From the NCBI GenBank assembly GCA_028583405.1, contig CM053249.1, forward strand, positions 35,354,628 to 35,418,627: a DNA stretch of 64,000 nt, read 5' to 3'. The position numbers and the translations under genes are program-made. This DNA is from Pogonophryne albipinna (Eukaryota > Chordata > Actinopteri > Perciformes > Artedidraconidae). Below are positions 22,957-33,151 of the stretch, in pieces. Numbering within the stretch: position 1 is the stretch's first letter; every line of letters starts with the position of its first letter. The notes under the pieces were generated by a model, which was not told the origin of the DNA, ran no database searches, and worked only from the letters and a program-made list of their open reading frames with translations.

Positions 22957-23130
22957 CAGGCGGAGCCCTCTACTGGACTCTATGGGTACTACTCTCTATC
23001 ATGCTGTGCGTGCTTTCACCTACTGAGTTTACGTAAACGTAGCCGGCCAATCGGGGCGAGCCTACCTGAATGCGCGCGCAGGCCCACAGTATATAAAGGC
23101 GGCTACACCCGCCGCCCACTATCCTATACA
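22957..23130. repeat. DIRS inverted terminal repeat (3' side)
   Basis: The reverse complement of about 28500-28673. Shared words include TTTACGTAAACGTAGCCGGC and CAGTATATAAAGGCGGCTAC. The TATATAAA box in the repeat could serve as promoter from the 5' copy. Confidence 0.9.
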
Positions 23131-23169
23131 CTCTTCAGCGAGCGGACTAGGAAAGACAGGACCCCCAGG

Positions 23170-23267
23170 TAGAGGGCTCCACCTGTGCTTATATAACTAG
23201 GGTTACAATACGTAACCCCCTGTTATATTTCACACAGGCTCCGTCCTCTACTGGACTCTATGGGTAC
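23170..23267. other. DIRS internal complementary region (ICR)
   Basis: The first half (23170-23221) is the reverse complement of the element's left edge (22921-22972), 51 of 52 bases. The second half (23222-23267) is the reverse complement of the right edge (28635-28680), 45 of 46. Complements of the two outer edges placed side by side is the diagnostic ICR of DIRS1-like elements, which can template joining of the termini. Confidence 0.92.
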
Positions 23268-23498
23268 AGTGGGCGGAGCCCCGATGTATACACGCCCTGT
23301 CATCCAACAACATCGACCCACCACATCGTCCCTGACCAGCTTTTGGCTAACATCCATTGCATCCCCACTTCCTCCCATCCAGTTGTAACCGTAGAGAAGT
23401 TGGGGTCGCAATTTGGATAAGGCACACTCACACACGCTTACCTCGTGTAGAGTGTGCATGGAAAAGATCTGTGCGGAGACTCCGTCTGGAGCCTACCG

Positions 23499-23690
23499 CG
23501 CACCATGTTCCCCAGGTCCCTCAGGAGCATGGGAAAACATAAGTGCACCACGTCCCCCACACTCACACACGCTCCGTGTACAATAGTGAGGAAGGCTCTC
23601 CCAGCCTGCCTCCAGCCCTGTATGGGGCTGATTGCGCACCATGTCTCCCGAGTCCCTCAGGAGCATGGGAAAACACAAGTGCTTTATGTC
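23499..23690. repeat. Tandem duplication, period about 135 bp
   Basis: GCGCACCATGTTCCCCAGGT (23498) and GCGCACCATGTCTCCCGAGT (23633), both followed by CCCTCAGGAGCATGGGAAAA. It lies between the ICR and the YR gene end in the DIRS element. Confidence 0.75.
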
Positions 23691-23738
23691 CAGGGGGGGG
23701 GGGGTCAGACACCTGCTGACCCACAGCTACCCCCCCTC

Positions 23739-25389
23739 TCACCAGTCATGCGTTGCCTCGGCAAGCACAGACGACGAGAAGGAGCCAGACATGTCCAGGA
23801 GATAACATTTTATGAAGGAGCCTGGCGTAGACCAAGACGCCGACGTGCATATATCTTCTACACTCACGCTGCTGAATAAGGCTGTTTGACAGAGCCACAG
23901 CCCGTGTAGAATGTGCACGGACCCCAGTGGGGAGGGCTCTCCCCGCCCGTCCATAGGCATGTCCGCATAGCCATCCTGTTAGGCGCTTCTTGGAGAGAGC
24001 TTTTCTAGCCACACCATCCCCAAAGCACACAAACAGCTGTTCAGTGTGTCTAATGGCAGCCGTGCGCTCTACATAACATGCTAGCGCACGCACTGGGCAG
24101 AGGAGGTGCAATTTAGCCTCCCTGGCCTCAATATGGGGTGGAAGATTAAAGCCACCTAACTGAATAGCCCTTGACCTGAACGAACTCCTTAGGCTCTTAC
24201 GGCCCGTCTACACTACAGGCATCAACAAATCTTGATGCTGGGCGTATCTGAAGCTTGGCGATTTCTCGCGAGCAACGTGACCAACAACCAATCACATGAA
24301 TCTCCCGCCCCCGACATACAAAGCAATAGCAATGTTAAAACGAAGTAAACTGGATATAAACTCCCCAAACAGGCGAAAACCTACCAGTTTCACCCACTGT
24401 CTCTGCCACCTCCCTCCATGCCTGGTTCCTCCGGTTTGTATCCCAATAAATAGTTCTGGTCGTAAAGAACCGGGTGATTTGCTACCGTAATTTCTCGTTT
24501 GGAATATGAGGAAATGAACTGCGGTCTGGCTCTCCCAGCTTGCATGCGGTTTGATTGGCTAGCGCTTGTACTGGCGGGAATTGCATAAACGGGATTTGAT
24601 TGTCTGATGCCAAGCATCGAGCCTCAAAAGTTGAACATTGTTCAACTTTTGATGCCGATAGATGCTCGTGATGCTTGCAAAGCCATGCCATGCTCCCCAC
24701 AATGCAGTTCGGCGAAGATTCAAAATCTTCTACGTCACCCCATTCAAATGAATAGGCGAACCGTTGAAAGCATTTTTCGATGCCTGTCGTGTAGACGGGG
24801 CGTTAGGAGTAAAGGAGGGGTTCGGTCTGAGTGTCGCCCTGCTACGGTCACCCCGGATCAAAAGGCAGCTTGGGTGCACCAACAGAGCGGTCAGCTCGGA
24901 CACTCTTTTGGCCGAAGTCAAGGCAAGTAGCAATGCTGTCTTCCATGACAGTGCTTTCAGGGAGGAGAGCTCCAGGGGCTCAAATGGTTCTGTGACCAGC
25001 GCCTCGAGCACCAACGGCAGGTCCCACTGTGGGGCGGAGGCGTGCACTACTGGGCGCTGCCTCCTGACCCCCTGCAAAAACCGCGACATAAGTGGCTGAC
25101 TGAAGGCTGACCTGCCTCCAAATCCCTCATGGCAGGACGAAATGGCTGCTGCATACACCTTAATTGTGGAATGAGCCAGCCCCTTGTCCACCAGTATCTG
25201 TAAGTAGGTAAGAATAGAGCCCAGCGTGCATGACAGAGGCTCTAGACTCCTTCCTTCACACCATCGCCGGAATCCAGCCCACTTTGTCCTGTAACAGGCT
25301 GTGGTGGATTCTGCTCCTGCTGCTTGGATAGTCTGAATAACGTTGTCAGACAGCCCCACCTGTCTCAGCCTGTCCCTCTTAGGAGCCAA
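23739..25389 (-). pseudogene. DIRS tyrosine recombinase, split by a MITE
   Basis: The N-terminal half (25389-24806) reads MAPKRDRLRQVGLSDNVIQ, then a core-binding region (TACYRTKWAGFRRWCEG near residue 35) and the first catalytic Arg in SAKRVSELTAL near residue 164. The C-terminal half resumes at 24199 after the Harbinger MITE; removing the MITE and one TTA copy leaves the frame intact across the junction. It contains PVRALACYVERT and GVRAHSTRA, which holds the catalytic His-x-x-Arg. A frameshift near 23880 moves the last part (VSVEDICTSASW...FIKCY) with the presumed catalytic Tyr into another frame. In a live element the enzyme integrates the circular DNA. Confidence 0.9.
24200..24802. mobile_element. 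Harbinger-type MITE (TTA target) inside the DIRS YR gene
   Basis: Ends CGGCCCGTCTACAC and GTGTAGACGGGGCG are flanked by TTA (24197-24199 and 24803-24805). Subterminal CAACAACCAATCACATGAAT and the core TTGAACATTGTTCAACTTTT match the MITE at 20850-21178 in the opposite orientation. An extra block (about 24325-24530) absent from that copy explains its greater length. Confidence 0.9.
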
Positions 25390-25498
25390 GCCTGGAGAGG
25401 TTGGCCCAGAGTGGGTAACGCCCCTATTGCCCCTGCTTCCTGAGACAGCGCTCCCCAGACCTGAGGAATAGCCCAGGGCTGGCCCACCATCATCTGTG

Positions 25499-26265
25499 TT
25501 ACCCCGCGTACCACGGCGACAGGCGGCGATCTGGGGCCACTAGGATGACTGACAGCTGCTCCCGACTCACCCTATCCAGAAGGGGGGGCGGATAAGGTGC
25601 AGCGGTGGAAAGGCGTAAAGCAGCTTCCTTGGCCATGGCTCGTGTGCAAATGCGTCCACCCCCAAGGGCGGATTGTCCCACCGGGCCAGGGAGAACCACA
25701 GGGCACAGTGGCTGTTGCGCCGATTGGCGAACAGGTCCACCTCTGCTCTCCCGAACTGAGTCCAGAACTGCTTCACCACCTCCGGGTGAAGCCTCCACTC
25801 GTCTGGCAGGGGTCCGCCTCTTGACATGAGGTCGGCCCCCCCGTTCTCCCGTCCCGGGATGTGCAGGGCCCTTAGAGACAACACAATCTGTGAAACCCAC
25901 AACCACAGGTTCTCTGCCGCGGTCAACAAGGCTATTGAGCGGACTCCGCCTTGCCTGTTGATGTACGCCACTGTGGTGCGGTTGTCGCTCCTCACTAGCA
26001 CATGTTTGCCCTGTATTAAGGGTTTGAAGTGCTGTAGGACCAGCATCACTGCTTGCAGCTCCAGGAGGTTGCTGTGCCGAGCCTCTGTCAGAGGCCAGCA
26101 ACCACCTACAGCTCTCTCTAGGCACGTCCCCCCCCATCCTGTCACTGAAGCATCTGTAAAGACTGTGATATAGGAGGTCACTTGCCTCAGTGGAGCTCCC
26201 CTCCGCAGATTCTCTGGGGACCCCCAGAATCGGAGGTTGCTCTCTACTGAGGGGGGGATGATCAC
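25499..26265 (-). pseudogene. DIRS RNase H domain
   Basis: The frame 26265-25567 keeps the whole RNase H fold signature: TDASVTGWGG (Asp, residue about 38), LLELQAVMLVL (Glu, about 68), VRSDNRTTVAYINRQGG (Asp, about 92) and HIPGRENGGADLMSR (Asp, about 145). It continues into a DIRS-type C-terminal tail, VDLFANRRNSHCALWFS, then frameshifts near 25567 to LLDRVSREQLSVILVAPDRR. RNase H removes template RNA during reverse transcription. The four acidic residues are intact though the polyprotein is not. Confidence 0.88.
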
Positions 26266-27080
26266 CAGACGTCGTTTGTGTCTTGAGATCTAAACGAAGG
26301 CCGGTAAGCCACCTCTGTATGCGATGTGCATGCAGAAGTCCGAGTGGCACTACGGAGTGAGCAGCCGTCATGAGACCCAAAGTCTGCATGATGATCAAAG
26401 CTGTCACCGTCGCCCCCTGACACAGCCTGCAGACTGCAGGGATGCCTGTCTGCTTTCTGTCAGGGTGGCACGTAGTCTGCCTGCATCGAGCATCACCCCC
26501 AGATATTCTACCTGCTGGTGAGGTATGGGGGAGCTCTTCTTCCAATTGACCGCAACTCTTTTTCAACCCAACTTGGTTAGGTGTAGGATCAATTGGGCTG
26601 TGTGAAACATTGCCCATTCCCTGGACCTGGCCATGACTATGAGGTCGCCCAGATAAAAGAACACCCTCATGTCATGGTCCCGCAGCGGTTGCAGCGCCAT
26701 AGCGTGCGTGGGGATAGGGAGTAGCCGAACGTCAGTCTGTTGTACTCGTAGGCTACCCCCTGGAAGGCAAAACGCAAATACTTTCTGTGTTTTGGAGCCA
26801 TTTCGCCATGAAAGTAAGCGTTCTTCAGGTCGATGGTTGTGAACCAATCGCCTGGCTCCACCAGTCCCAGTAACTGTTTCATAGTTAACATATGGAACTT
26901 CTTGCATGCAATGTGCTGGTGCAGGCATTTGAAGATCCAGAATGGGCGTGAATTCTCCTGTCTTCTTGGGAACCAGGAAGTACAGGGAATAGTGCCCCTT
27001 CTCTCTGACTTGAGAGTGCACATGCCGAGAGGAAACCTATCTCCTCCTGGGATGACAGATTTGCCTCTCTCATGCCTCTG
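26266..27080 (-). pseudogene. DIRS reverse transcriptase, broken, YLGD active site
   Basis: The RT start (REKGHYSLYFLVPKKTGEFTPILDL) is in frame 27021-26563. The finger/palm block EPGDWFTTIDLKNAYFHGE and KHRKYLRFAFQGVAYEYNRL is in a second frame (about 26835-26720). The active site is back in the first as FYLGDLIVMARS: the first catalytic Asp of the usual YLDD is Gly. The connection to RNase H (LIIMQTLGLMTAAHSVVPLG) is in a third frame. Several frameshifts plus the Asp loss make it inactive. Confidence 0.88.
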
Positions 27081-27299
27081 AATGGAGGAGGGATGCTGCA
27101 AAACTGGAGTGAATAACCCAGTCTCAGTGTCCTGTCCGTCCGCCCTGTTAATACACCACTGATTTTCCATTCCCCATAACATTGTGTTAGGGGATGTGCA
27201 ATCAGCTGCAGAGCCGCAGCTATGAGGCTGTGGTACTCTCTGGTGGCCCACTCCGCCGTCAAACCCTCCATAAAAGGAAGTTTGACCCATGGGGGGCTG

Positions 27300-27760
27300 A
27301 CATAGAAAGGGCCGTTTTTCTATAATGCAGTTTCCACTCAGAGAACAAAACGGCCGATTTTTCACTGAGGTCCCTGAACACACCACGGCATGCATCGTGA
27401 GAGCGCGCGCTCCGCCATAATGCTGTTTTCTCTCAGAGAGAAAGAGGAATTAATCTGAGCTTCTTCTGTCCATGAACGCACCACGGCCCGCTCTCGGGGG
27501 GGGGGGATATGTGGAATGTAGAGAGAGATGACTCTTACTCTGGGATAAATGCACTCGTTTTTACTGAATGCATTTTTCACACACATATCACTCTAGAACA
27601 AGAGTTACACTACGTAACCCACTGTTCTTCTGCGGAGGTCCCTGAACGCACCGCGGCCACTGTCACGGGGGCCGCGCCTCATAATGGGTGTCTCATAAAG
27701 GCGTTTCTCACACACACATCACTCTCTCTTGAACCCGCAGTGTTTTGACAGCACTTCGGT
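27300..27760. repeat. Degenerate tandem units in the DIRS gag region
   Basis: GAGGTCCCTGAACACACCAC (27368), TCCATGAACGCACCACGGCC (27468) and GAGGTCCCTGAACGCACCGC (27635) recur with CATAATG and TCTCTCAGAG words between. No gag frame survives here. Confidence 0.55.
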
Positions 27761-28049
27761 TTATTCCACTCACGTGCACGCGCCCACCTGCTGGCTCCTA
27801 TACTGGAGTTTACAGAGGGGGCAGGGGAGTGTGGGACAGTGTTATTTCCTCTGGGGATGAGCAAGAAGCAGCCACGCTGCGACTACTCCTCACCCACGTA
27901 ACCAAGGAGATCGATCCAAAGAGCCCTTCCGTAAACACGGGGGCTCCCGGCCCGGGAGATGAACAACACGGTCCTTTTGGAAAGTGCCATGCGGCGTGAT
28001 GCCTCACCGGGATATCACACGGCAGACAACGGCGGCGGCCACGATCAAG

Positions 28050-28451
28050 CTACAAATAATCGCTGTGATCTGGTGAAGTGGGGGCATCTCCAGCAATGAG
28101 CGAGATGCCCAACACACCCGTGTTTATTTGCAGTCGCCTTGTCACGCGGTAGCGTGGCAGAGCTGTTTTCAGCTCCCTGCCCAGCCTGCTGCCCGCTGGG
28201 AGCAGCTGCGCTCCGCCGCCATGGTCATCACCTAGGGCGGTGGCCCTCCATGGACCGGACCCGGAAGTGCCCGACAACGGCAAACGGAGCCATCCGCCCC
28301 GCTGGAATGGCGACGTGAATGGCACCGCCTCGGCCATATCCTGGTCCCCCAAACACTCTAAGCAGAGGTGGTAGAGACCGGCGCCCGCGATCAAACCAGG
28401 GCAGGTGCATGGCCGAGCTTCCAGTAATGGAAGCTCGGCTAATCTTCTCAT
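28050..28451 (-). pseudogene. DIRS gag N-terminal remnant
   Basis: The 133-residue frame starts just inside the 5' terminal repeat. PCTCPGLIAGAGLYHLCLEC then LGDQDMAEAV (residues 14-43) matches the Cys/His-rich motif near the start of fish DIRS gag proteins. After about residue 50 the frame loses resemblance. It probably once encoded the capsid-like protein. Confidence 0.65.
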
Positions 28452-28499
28452 CTTCGTTCGTTTAACTCTTCGGTTGTCAGCTCGTCTGAAGAGAAAAAG

Positions 28500-28680
28500 G
28501 ATAGTGGGCGGCGGGTGTAGCCGCCTTTATATACTGTGGGCCTGCGCGCGCATTCAAGGTAGGCTCGCCCCGATTGGCCGGCTACGTTTACGTAAACTCA
28601 GTAGGTGAAAGCACGCACAGCATGATAGAGAGTAGTACCCATAGAGTCCAGTAGAGGGCGGAGCCTGTGTGAAATATAAC
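28500..28680. repeat. DIRS inverted terminal repeat (5' side)
   Basis: The reverse complement of 22957-23130 over about 173 bases; the last bases (to 28680) are matched by the second half of the ICR. Confidence 0.9.
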
Positions 28681-29607
28681 TTATGCTCGTCACCCTCTTC
28701 CTCCGGTCCACATTAATACAAATGTTCCCAATACGTATGATTGTATGAAAAGATCTTAAAATCAATACAAATGTATTTATTATAAACGTTAGTCCTTAAC
28801 ATCTATCAGTGTGTATATCACCATTCAAACATCTTTTAACCTCTTAAGCCCGAGGGTCCCCCCAGTGGACCCCCCCCACAGTTTTTTTACGAGACTATGT
28901 CTCAGGGCTTCTTAACATTTATGAAACTATTAGTGTTCCATACCCTTTTAACGCTAAGAAACTCCGCTAACTGACAATGTGAACCATTTTTAGCTAAAAG
29001 AAACACAAGAGTAATACCAAGCCTTTGAATTAGCATGGAGCGAAAAAATGCTAACTAATGCTAACGGATTTTGCACAGCACTCACGGTAGAAATGCCCTT
29101 ATTACTTATCGTAACTGCACAAACAAGATATACGATTTAAAGCTGAGACTCCACAGATTCCAGACATATAATATCATCACTGTAGGACCCCGAATTGCGG
29201 AGCTATCAGCCAGAAAAGAGAAAGTAAACAACATCCGGTTTAAAAAATATTACAATAATTTCGTCTTACCTTTTTTGATTTGTGATCAAAAGTTGTGTTC
29301 ACCGGAATAAAAACGCCGCTCAAGGTTAATCCAATGTCTTTGTGTCACGTAGAAATTTTGACTGATAATCCTTCATCATATTTATGGCAATATACTGGGT
29401 TTAAAATTTTGCCGTCCAGACGTGCACTTTCAGATATGCTTTGTTCGCTTCTCTATTACGTCCGCTATGGTAATGTTTACGTTGATTTGGGAACTGCCCA
29501 TCGATTCTATTGGTTCTGATGGTTAAGAAAAATGTGTAAATCACACGAATCGACCAATGGGTTCCAGAGATATGGTCCTGCGTAAAGTATAAAGAATGCC
29601 AGCCAGT

Positions 29608-30500
29608 TTAAGTACTTTACGCAGGCGGCTTCATTTATTGTTTACTACGTAACAGCAGGCATTACAGCAGAACCCAGAACACACGGAGGACAGAGCGGAC
29701 AGCAGATAACGGAATTGCAGTTTTATTGCTTATAGATTATCAGAACATTTCAAAGGGGACACAGCCACATTGGATATTAACCTATGGATTAACTACATCA
29801 TCGTTTTTTATCGTTTTAATGCCATTGAAGACCAGTTTAGACCAGGCAAAGAGGAAGGTAAGCCATTAGCCTAGCGCATGCTAGTACCTAGCGCCACTTG
29901 TTTTGATGTACGTTTTTGTTGATAACGTCGCAAGTTTGTATCTTTCAGTGTTGAGGTGGGCACCGTTAGATTCTGTGTCTTTACGATCAAAAACGATGTG
30001 TTGGATGTGCAGCTAGGATAAGTAATAAGGGAGCTAGGATAAGTAATAAGGGAGCTAGGAGTGATTTTCGGTGCAGTAATAGGTTAGCATTTTTCGCTCG
30101 GGGCTAATTCAGATGCTCACTGTTAGCATTGTGTTTTTTTTGAAAAAATAAATGAAAAAGATCAGTTAAATAAGTTTTTTTCCCGTTATATGGATATAAA
30201 ATATTCATAGTTTATTAAATAGTAAGGTTCCTTAGACGTTGTGTCCTGCAAATGACGCGATTTCGGTCCGTGGGGCCTATAAGTGCTATATAAATAAACT
30301 TGCCTTGCCTAAGAGGATAACAGAGTATGTTCTTATATTTTATTTTTATTTTTTTTCACAACAGTTGTATTTGGATGGAATGAATACCTATAGTGAAAAT
30401 TCAAAGTAATAAAATGATTTTTACAGTGAAAAAGTTCAAATGGAACCGATGGTTCCCAAATTACCCAGAGGTGAGTCCGCCTGGACTTTATTTTTCTAAA
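29608..30500 (-). repeat. Long inverted repeat, arm 1
   Basis: The reverse complement of 31334-31926 plus 32698-32857. It contains a 20-base tandem duplication (GCTAGGATAAGTAATAAGGG, 30010-30055) and a 31-base L2-tail insertion near 30278-30308. Confidence 0.8.
30278..30308 (+). mobile_element. Ultra-short L2 3'-tail insertion
   Basis: The bases AAGTGCTATATAAATAAACT and following TGCCTTGCCT match the last 30 bases of the L2 at 14570-14600 and are absent from arm 2, where GGGGCCTAAGAGG is continuous. Confidence 0.65.
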
Positions 30501-31333
30501 CCTCTCTAAAAAGGTCAAATTTCACTTGTTTTGCATCAATCTTGATACAGGGTACTTATTATATGTTATAGTTTGGATTCCTAAAGCTTTTAGTCTACTA
30601 ACCCATCATTCAAGGGTGGTTTTTACTATAAGTAATGGTTTTTTTTAGGCGGACATTAGAATTTACATGTTTTTACTATGTTCCATCTGAATTTACTTTA
30701 AAATAAAAACATCTATATTGATTCTGACACTTCTACATCCAACTCACAGATGTAACCTTGCTTTGAGAGAAAAGATTATTAATTTACCCCTTTTAGAAGT
30801 GAAGATATAGTCTTTGTTGTGTTAGTGGCATTTTCGAGCCTGAAACCTGAAAAACAGGCTCAGGGCTTAAGAGGTTAAAAGTTGAACAAACCCCACACAG
30901 CTCAGTAAAGACTGTGAAATGTTGACTTTATTTGATCATTTCAGTAAAAACTAACGTTCATAATTCTCTTTTTGATTATAATACTGATGAACGTTCAGAA
31001 CAAAGCACTTTGGCAACTTACCACATACGTTTTAAAATGCTTAAAGGAAGGCTCCAGTCATTAGACAGTTAATCAAAACTTCAGTATTTAGTGAAACATT
31101 ATGTTTAAACCATACCCTGATGAAATCAGCGATATTCCCCGGTAAATAATGATTTTATAGCTCTTTTTTATCAAAACCTGTATATTCCGTCAGGCAGCTG
31201 CCATTTTGGCCATTTTCAGTAGTCACATGATCCGAAAAACTAGGTTGTGACGTCATCTATGCGTTCACTTTGTAAACACACCACGAAAACATGGCGGAGT
31301 ATTTGAGTTCGGACTCGTCAGCCGAGGAAGAAG

Positions 31334-32857
31334 TTTAGAAAAATAAAGTCCAGGCGGACTTACTTTGAATTATCACTATAGGTATTCATTCCATCCAAAT
31401 ACAACTGTAAAAAAACAAAAAAACATACTCTGTTATCCTCTTAGGCCCCACGGACCCGGTTCCGGGGCCGAAATCGCGTCATTTGCAGGAAACAACGTCT
31501 AAGGAACCTTAATATTTTATAAACTATGAATATTTTATATCCATATAACGGGAAAAAAACTAATTTAACTGATCTTTTTCATTTTTTTCTTCAAAAAAAC
31601 CACAATGCTAACAGTGAGCCTCTGAATTAGCCCCGAGCGAAAAATGCTAACCTATTACTGCACGGAAAATCACTCCTAGCTCCCTTATTACTTATCCTAG
31701 CTGCACATCCAACACATCGTTTATGATTGTAAAGACACAGAATCTAACGGTGCTCACCTCAATACTGAAAGATACAAACTTGCGACGTTATCAACAAAAA
31801 CGTCAAATCAAAACAAGTGGTGCTAGGTACTAACATGCGCTAGGCTAACATGGCTTACCTTGGTCTTTGTCTGGTCTAAACTGGTCTTCAATGGCATTAC
31901 AACGATAAAAACGATGATGTAGTTCATCCATAGGCAGAGTTGCGTGTAACGCGTTACAAAGTAACGCGTTACTGTAATAATATTACTTTTGTCGGTAACG
32001 GAGTAGTGTAACGCGCTACTTTTATAATTCAGTAATCACACTACAGTTACTAACATTGCCCCGACACGCGTTACTTCGTTACTTACTAAAATCAGTCATA
32101 ATAAAACCTCAACAAACACCTGCAAAGAACACATGCTAAGGTGAAGCTAACGCACAGCTATTTGTTGTTTGTTTATATCACGTAGTCTGTTCTTCTTCTC
32201 TGTTTTCCGGTTGTTGCCTGTTTTGAATGACGAATACACACTACCGCTGCCTGCTGGTAAGGAGAGTTATTACCACTCAGTTCGTACGTGCTCGGCTGAA
32301 GTCTTTGCGGTGTCTGGTTCCAGTGCAACACATGGCCAACACGCAGGAGAACACGCCGACGCAACAGCGTGAACAGAGATAGACTGCGCAAAATATACAG
32401 ATAGCAGGAGACAGAGGACAGCCATGGTCAGATAGGAAAACATTCAGGATCTGGATCAGTCTTATGCGACAATGGAAACTGAACTAAAGAGAACATTTGA
32501 AACTTTTGCAGTCTGCGTGATCTGCCTGCAGGGAGGGGCGGGCCGGCCCTGCGAGTAAAGTAACGAGTAAAGTAACGAGTAAAGTAACGAGTTACTTTAT
32601 GTAGAGAGTAACGAAGTAGTGTAATATATTACTTTTTTTTAAAGTAATATGTAATATATTACTTTTTTTTAGTAACGACCCCATCTCTGTCCATAGGTTA
32701 ATATCCAATGTGACTGTGTCCCCTTTAAAATGTTCTGATAATCTATAAGCAATAAAACTGCCGTTATCTGCTGTCCGCTCTGTGCTCCGTGCGCTCTGGG
32801 TCCTGCAATTCCTGCTTCCTTACGTAGTAAACAATAAGTAAAGTCTGCTGCGTAAGG
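31334..32857 (+). repeat. Long inverted repeat, arm 2 (interrupted by a hAT)
   Basis: Homologous in reverse to 29608-30500 and in direct orientation to 45180-45770 of the TTAA-target copy at 45160. The hAT at 31935-32689 interrupts it. Confidence 0.8.
31935..32689 (+). mobile_element. hAT deletion derivative with perfect target duplication
   Basis: Flanks are TCCATAGG on both sides (31927-31934, 32690-32697). Ends are CAGAGTTGCG and CATCTCTG, with subterminal TAACGCGTTAC repeats. The interior jumps from the left end straight to the end of the BED exon (CCTCAACAAACACCTGC at 32107), so most of the transposase gene is deleted. It is the same family as 9866-10443. Confidence 0.9.
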
Positions 32858-32860
32858 TGC

Positions 32861-33151
32861 TTACGCTGGCTGGCATTGGCAGTGCACTGCATCCCCATTA
32901 AGTAATGGTTGATTAATAAATCCCATTTTATGTTTCATCATACTCTCAGTCTCAGAGTAGTCGTCCGGAAACTTGAAATGTTCGCTGCATACATGCGCCT
33001 GTGGATCTTTCGGTTCGGGCCGAGCACATTTCGCTAGCCACTGCCTCCGAACGTACTTCCTACGCTTACCTGTTGGCAATAGATGGAACCGAGCATTCCG
33101 TGGATTGTTCCTATCCGAATTGTGGCAATGTTTCGCGATACAATGAGGCAT
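32861..33151 (-). pseudogene. THAP-domain exon
   Basis: The 96-residue frame starts MPHCIAKHCHNSDRNNPRN with Cys at 4 and 9, then RRQWLAKCARPE, and HVCSEHF (Cys-x2-His near 55-58) as in the C2CH THAP zinc finger. Basic TGKRRKYVRRQW fits DNA contact. THAP domains start the transposases of P-element-like and Kolobok transposons and some host proteins. Lack of downstream catalytic exons and its place inside a TTAA-flanked block argue for a transposon remnant. Confidence 0.75.

Larger units (their letters stand above)
22921..28680 (-). mobile_element. DIRS-type tyrosine-recombinase retrotransposon
   Basis: The element lies on the minus strand, with its 5' end at 28680. It has inverted terminal repeats, an internal complementary region, and remnants of gag, RT, RNase H and a YR gene in DIRS order. 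DIRS elements are thought to close a circle using the internal complementary region and integrate by YR, so no target duplication is expected and none is seen. All coding parts are frameshifted, and a 603-bp Harbinger MITE (24200-24802) splits the YR gene. It is a dead but structurally complete copy. Confidence 0.93.
28840..30874 (+). mobile_element. TTAA-target DNA transposon, copy A, with inverted insert
   Basis: Ends CCTCTTAAGCCC and GGGCTTAAGAGG are perfect inverted repeats flanked by TTAA on both sides (28836-28839, 30875-30878), the target of piggyBac and Kolobok elements. Its ends match the copy at 45160-46327. The middle (about 29608-30500) is an inverted partial copy of a related element. 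No transposase frame is visible. Confidence 0.82.

Noticed and set aside
23454..23879. 141-codon plus-strand ORF
   Set aside because: Lies antisense to the DIRS recombinase end and spans its tandem duplication; no motif.
27745..28608. Plus-strand frames across the DIRS gag region
   Set aside because: Antisense shadows of the minus-strand DIRS element with high GC content.
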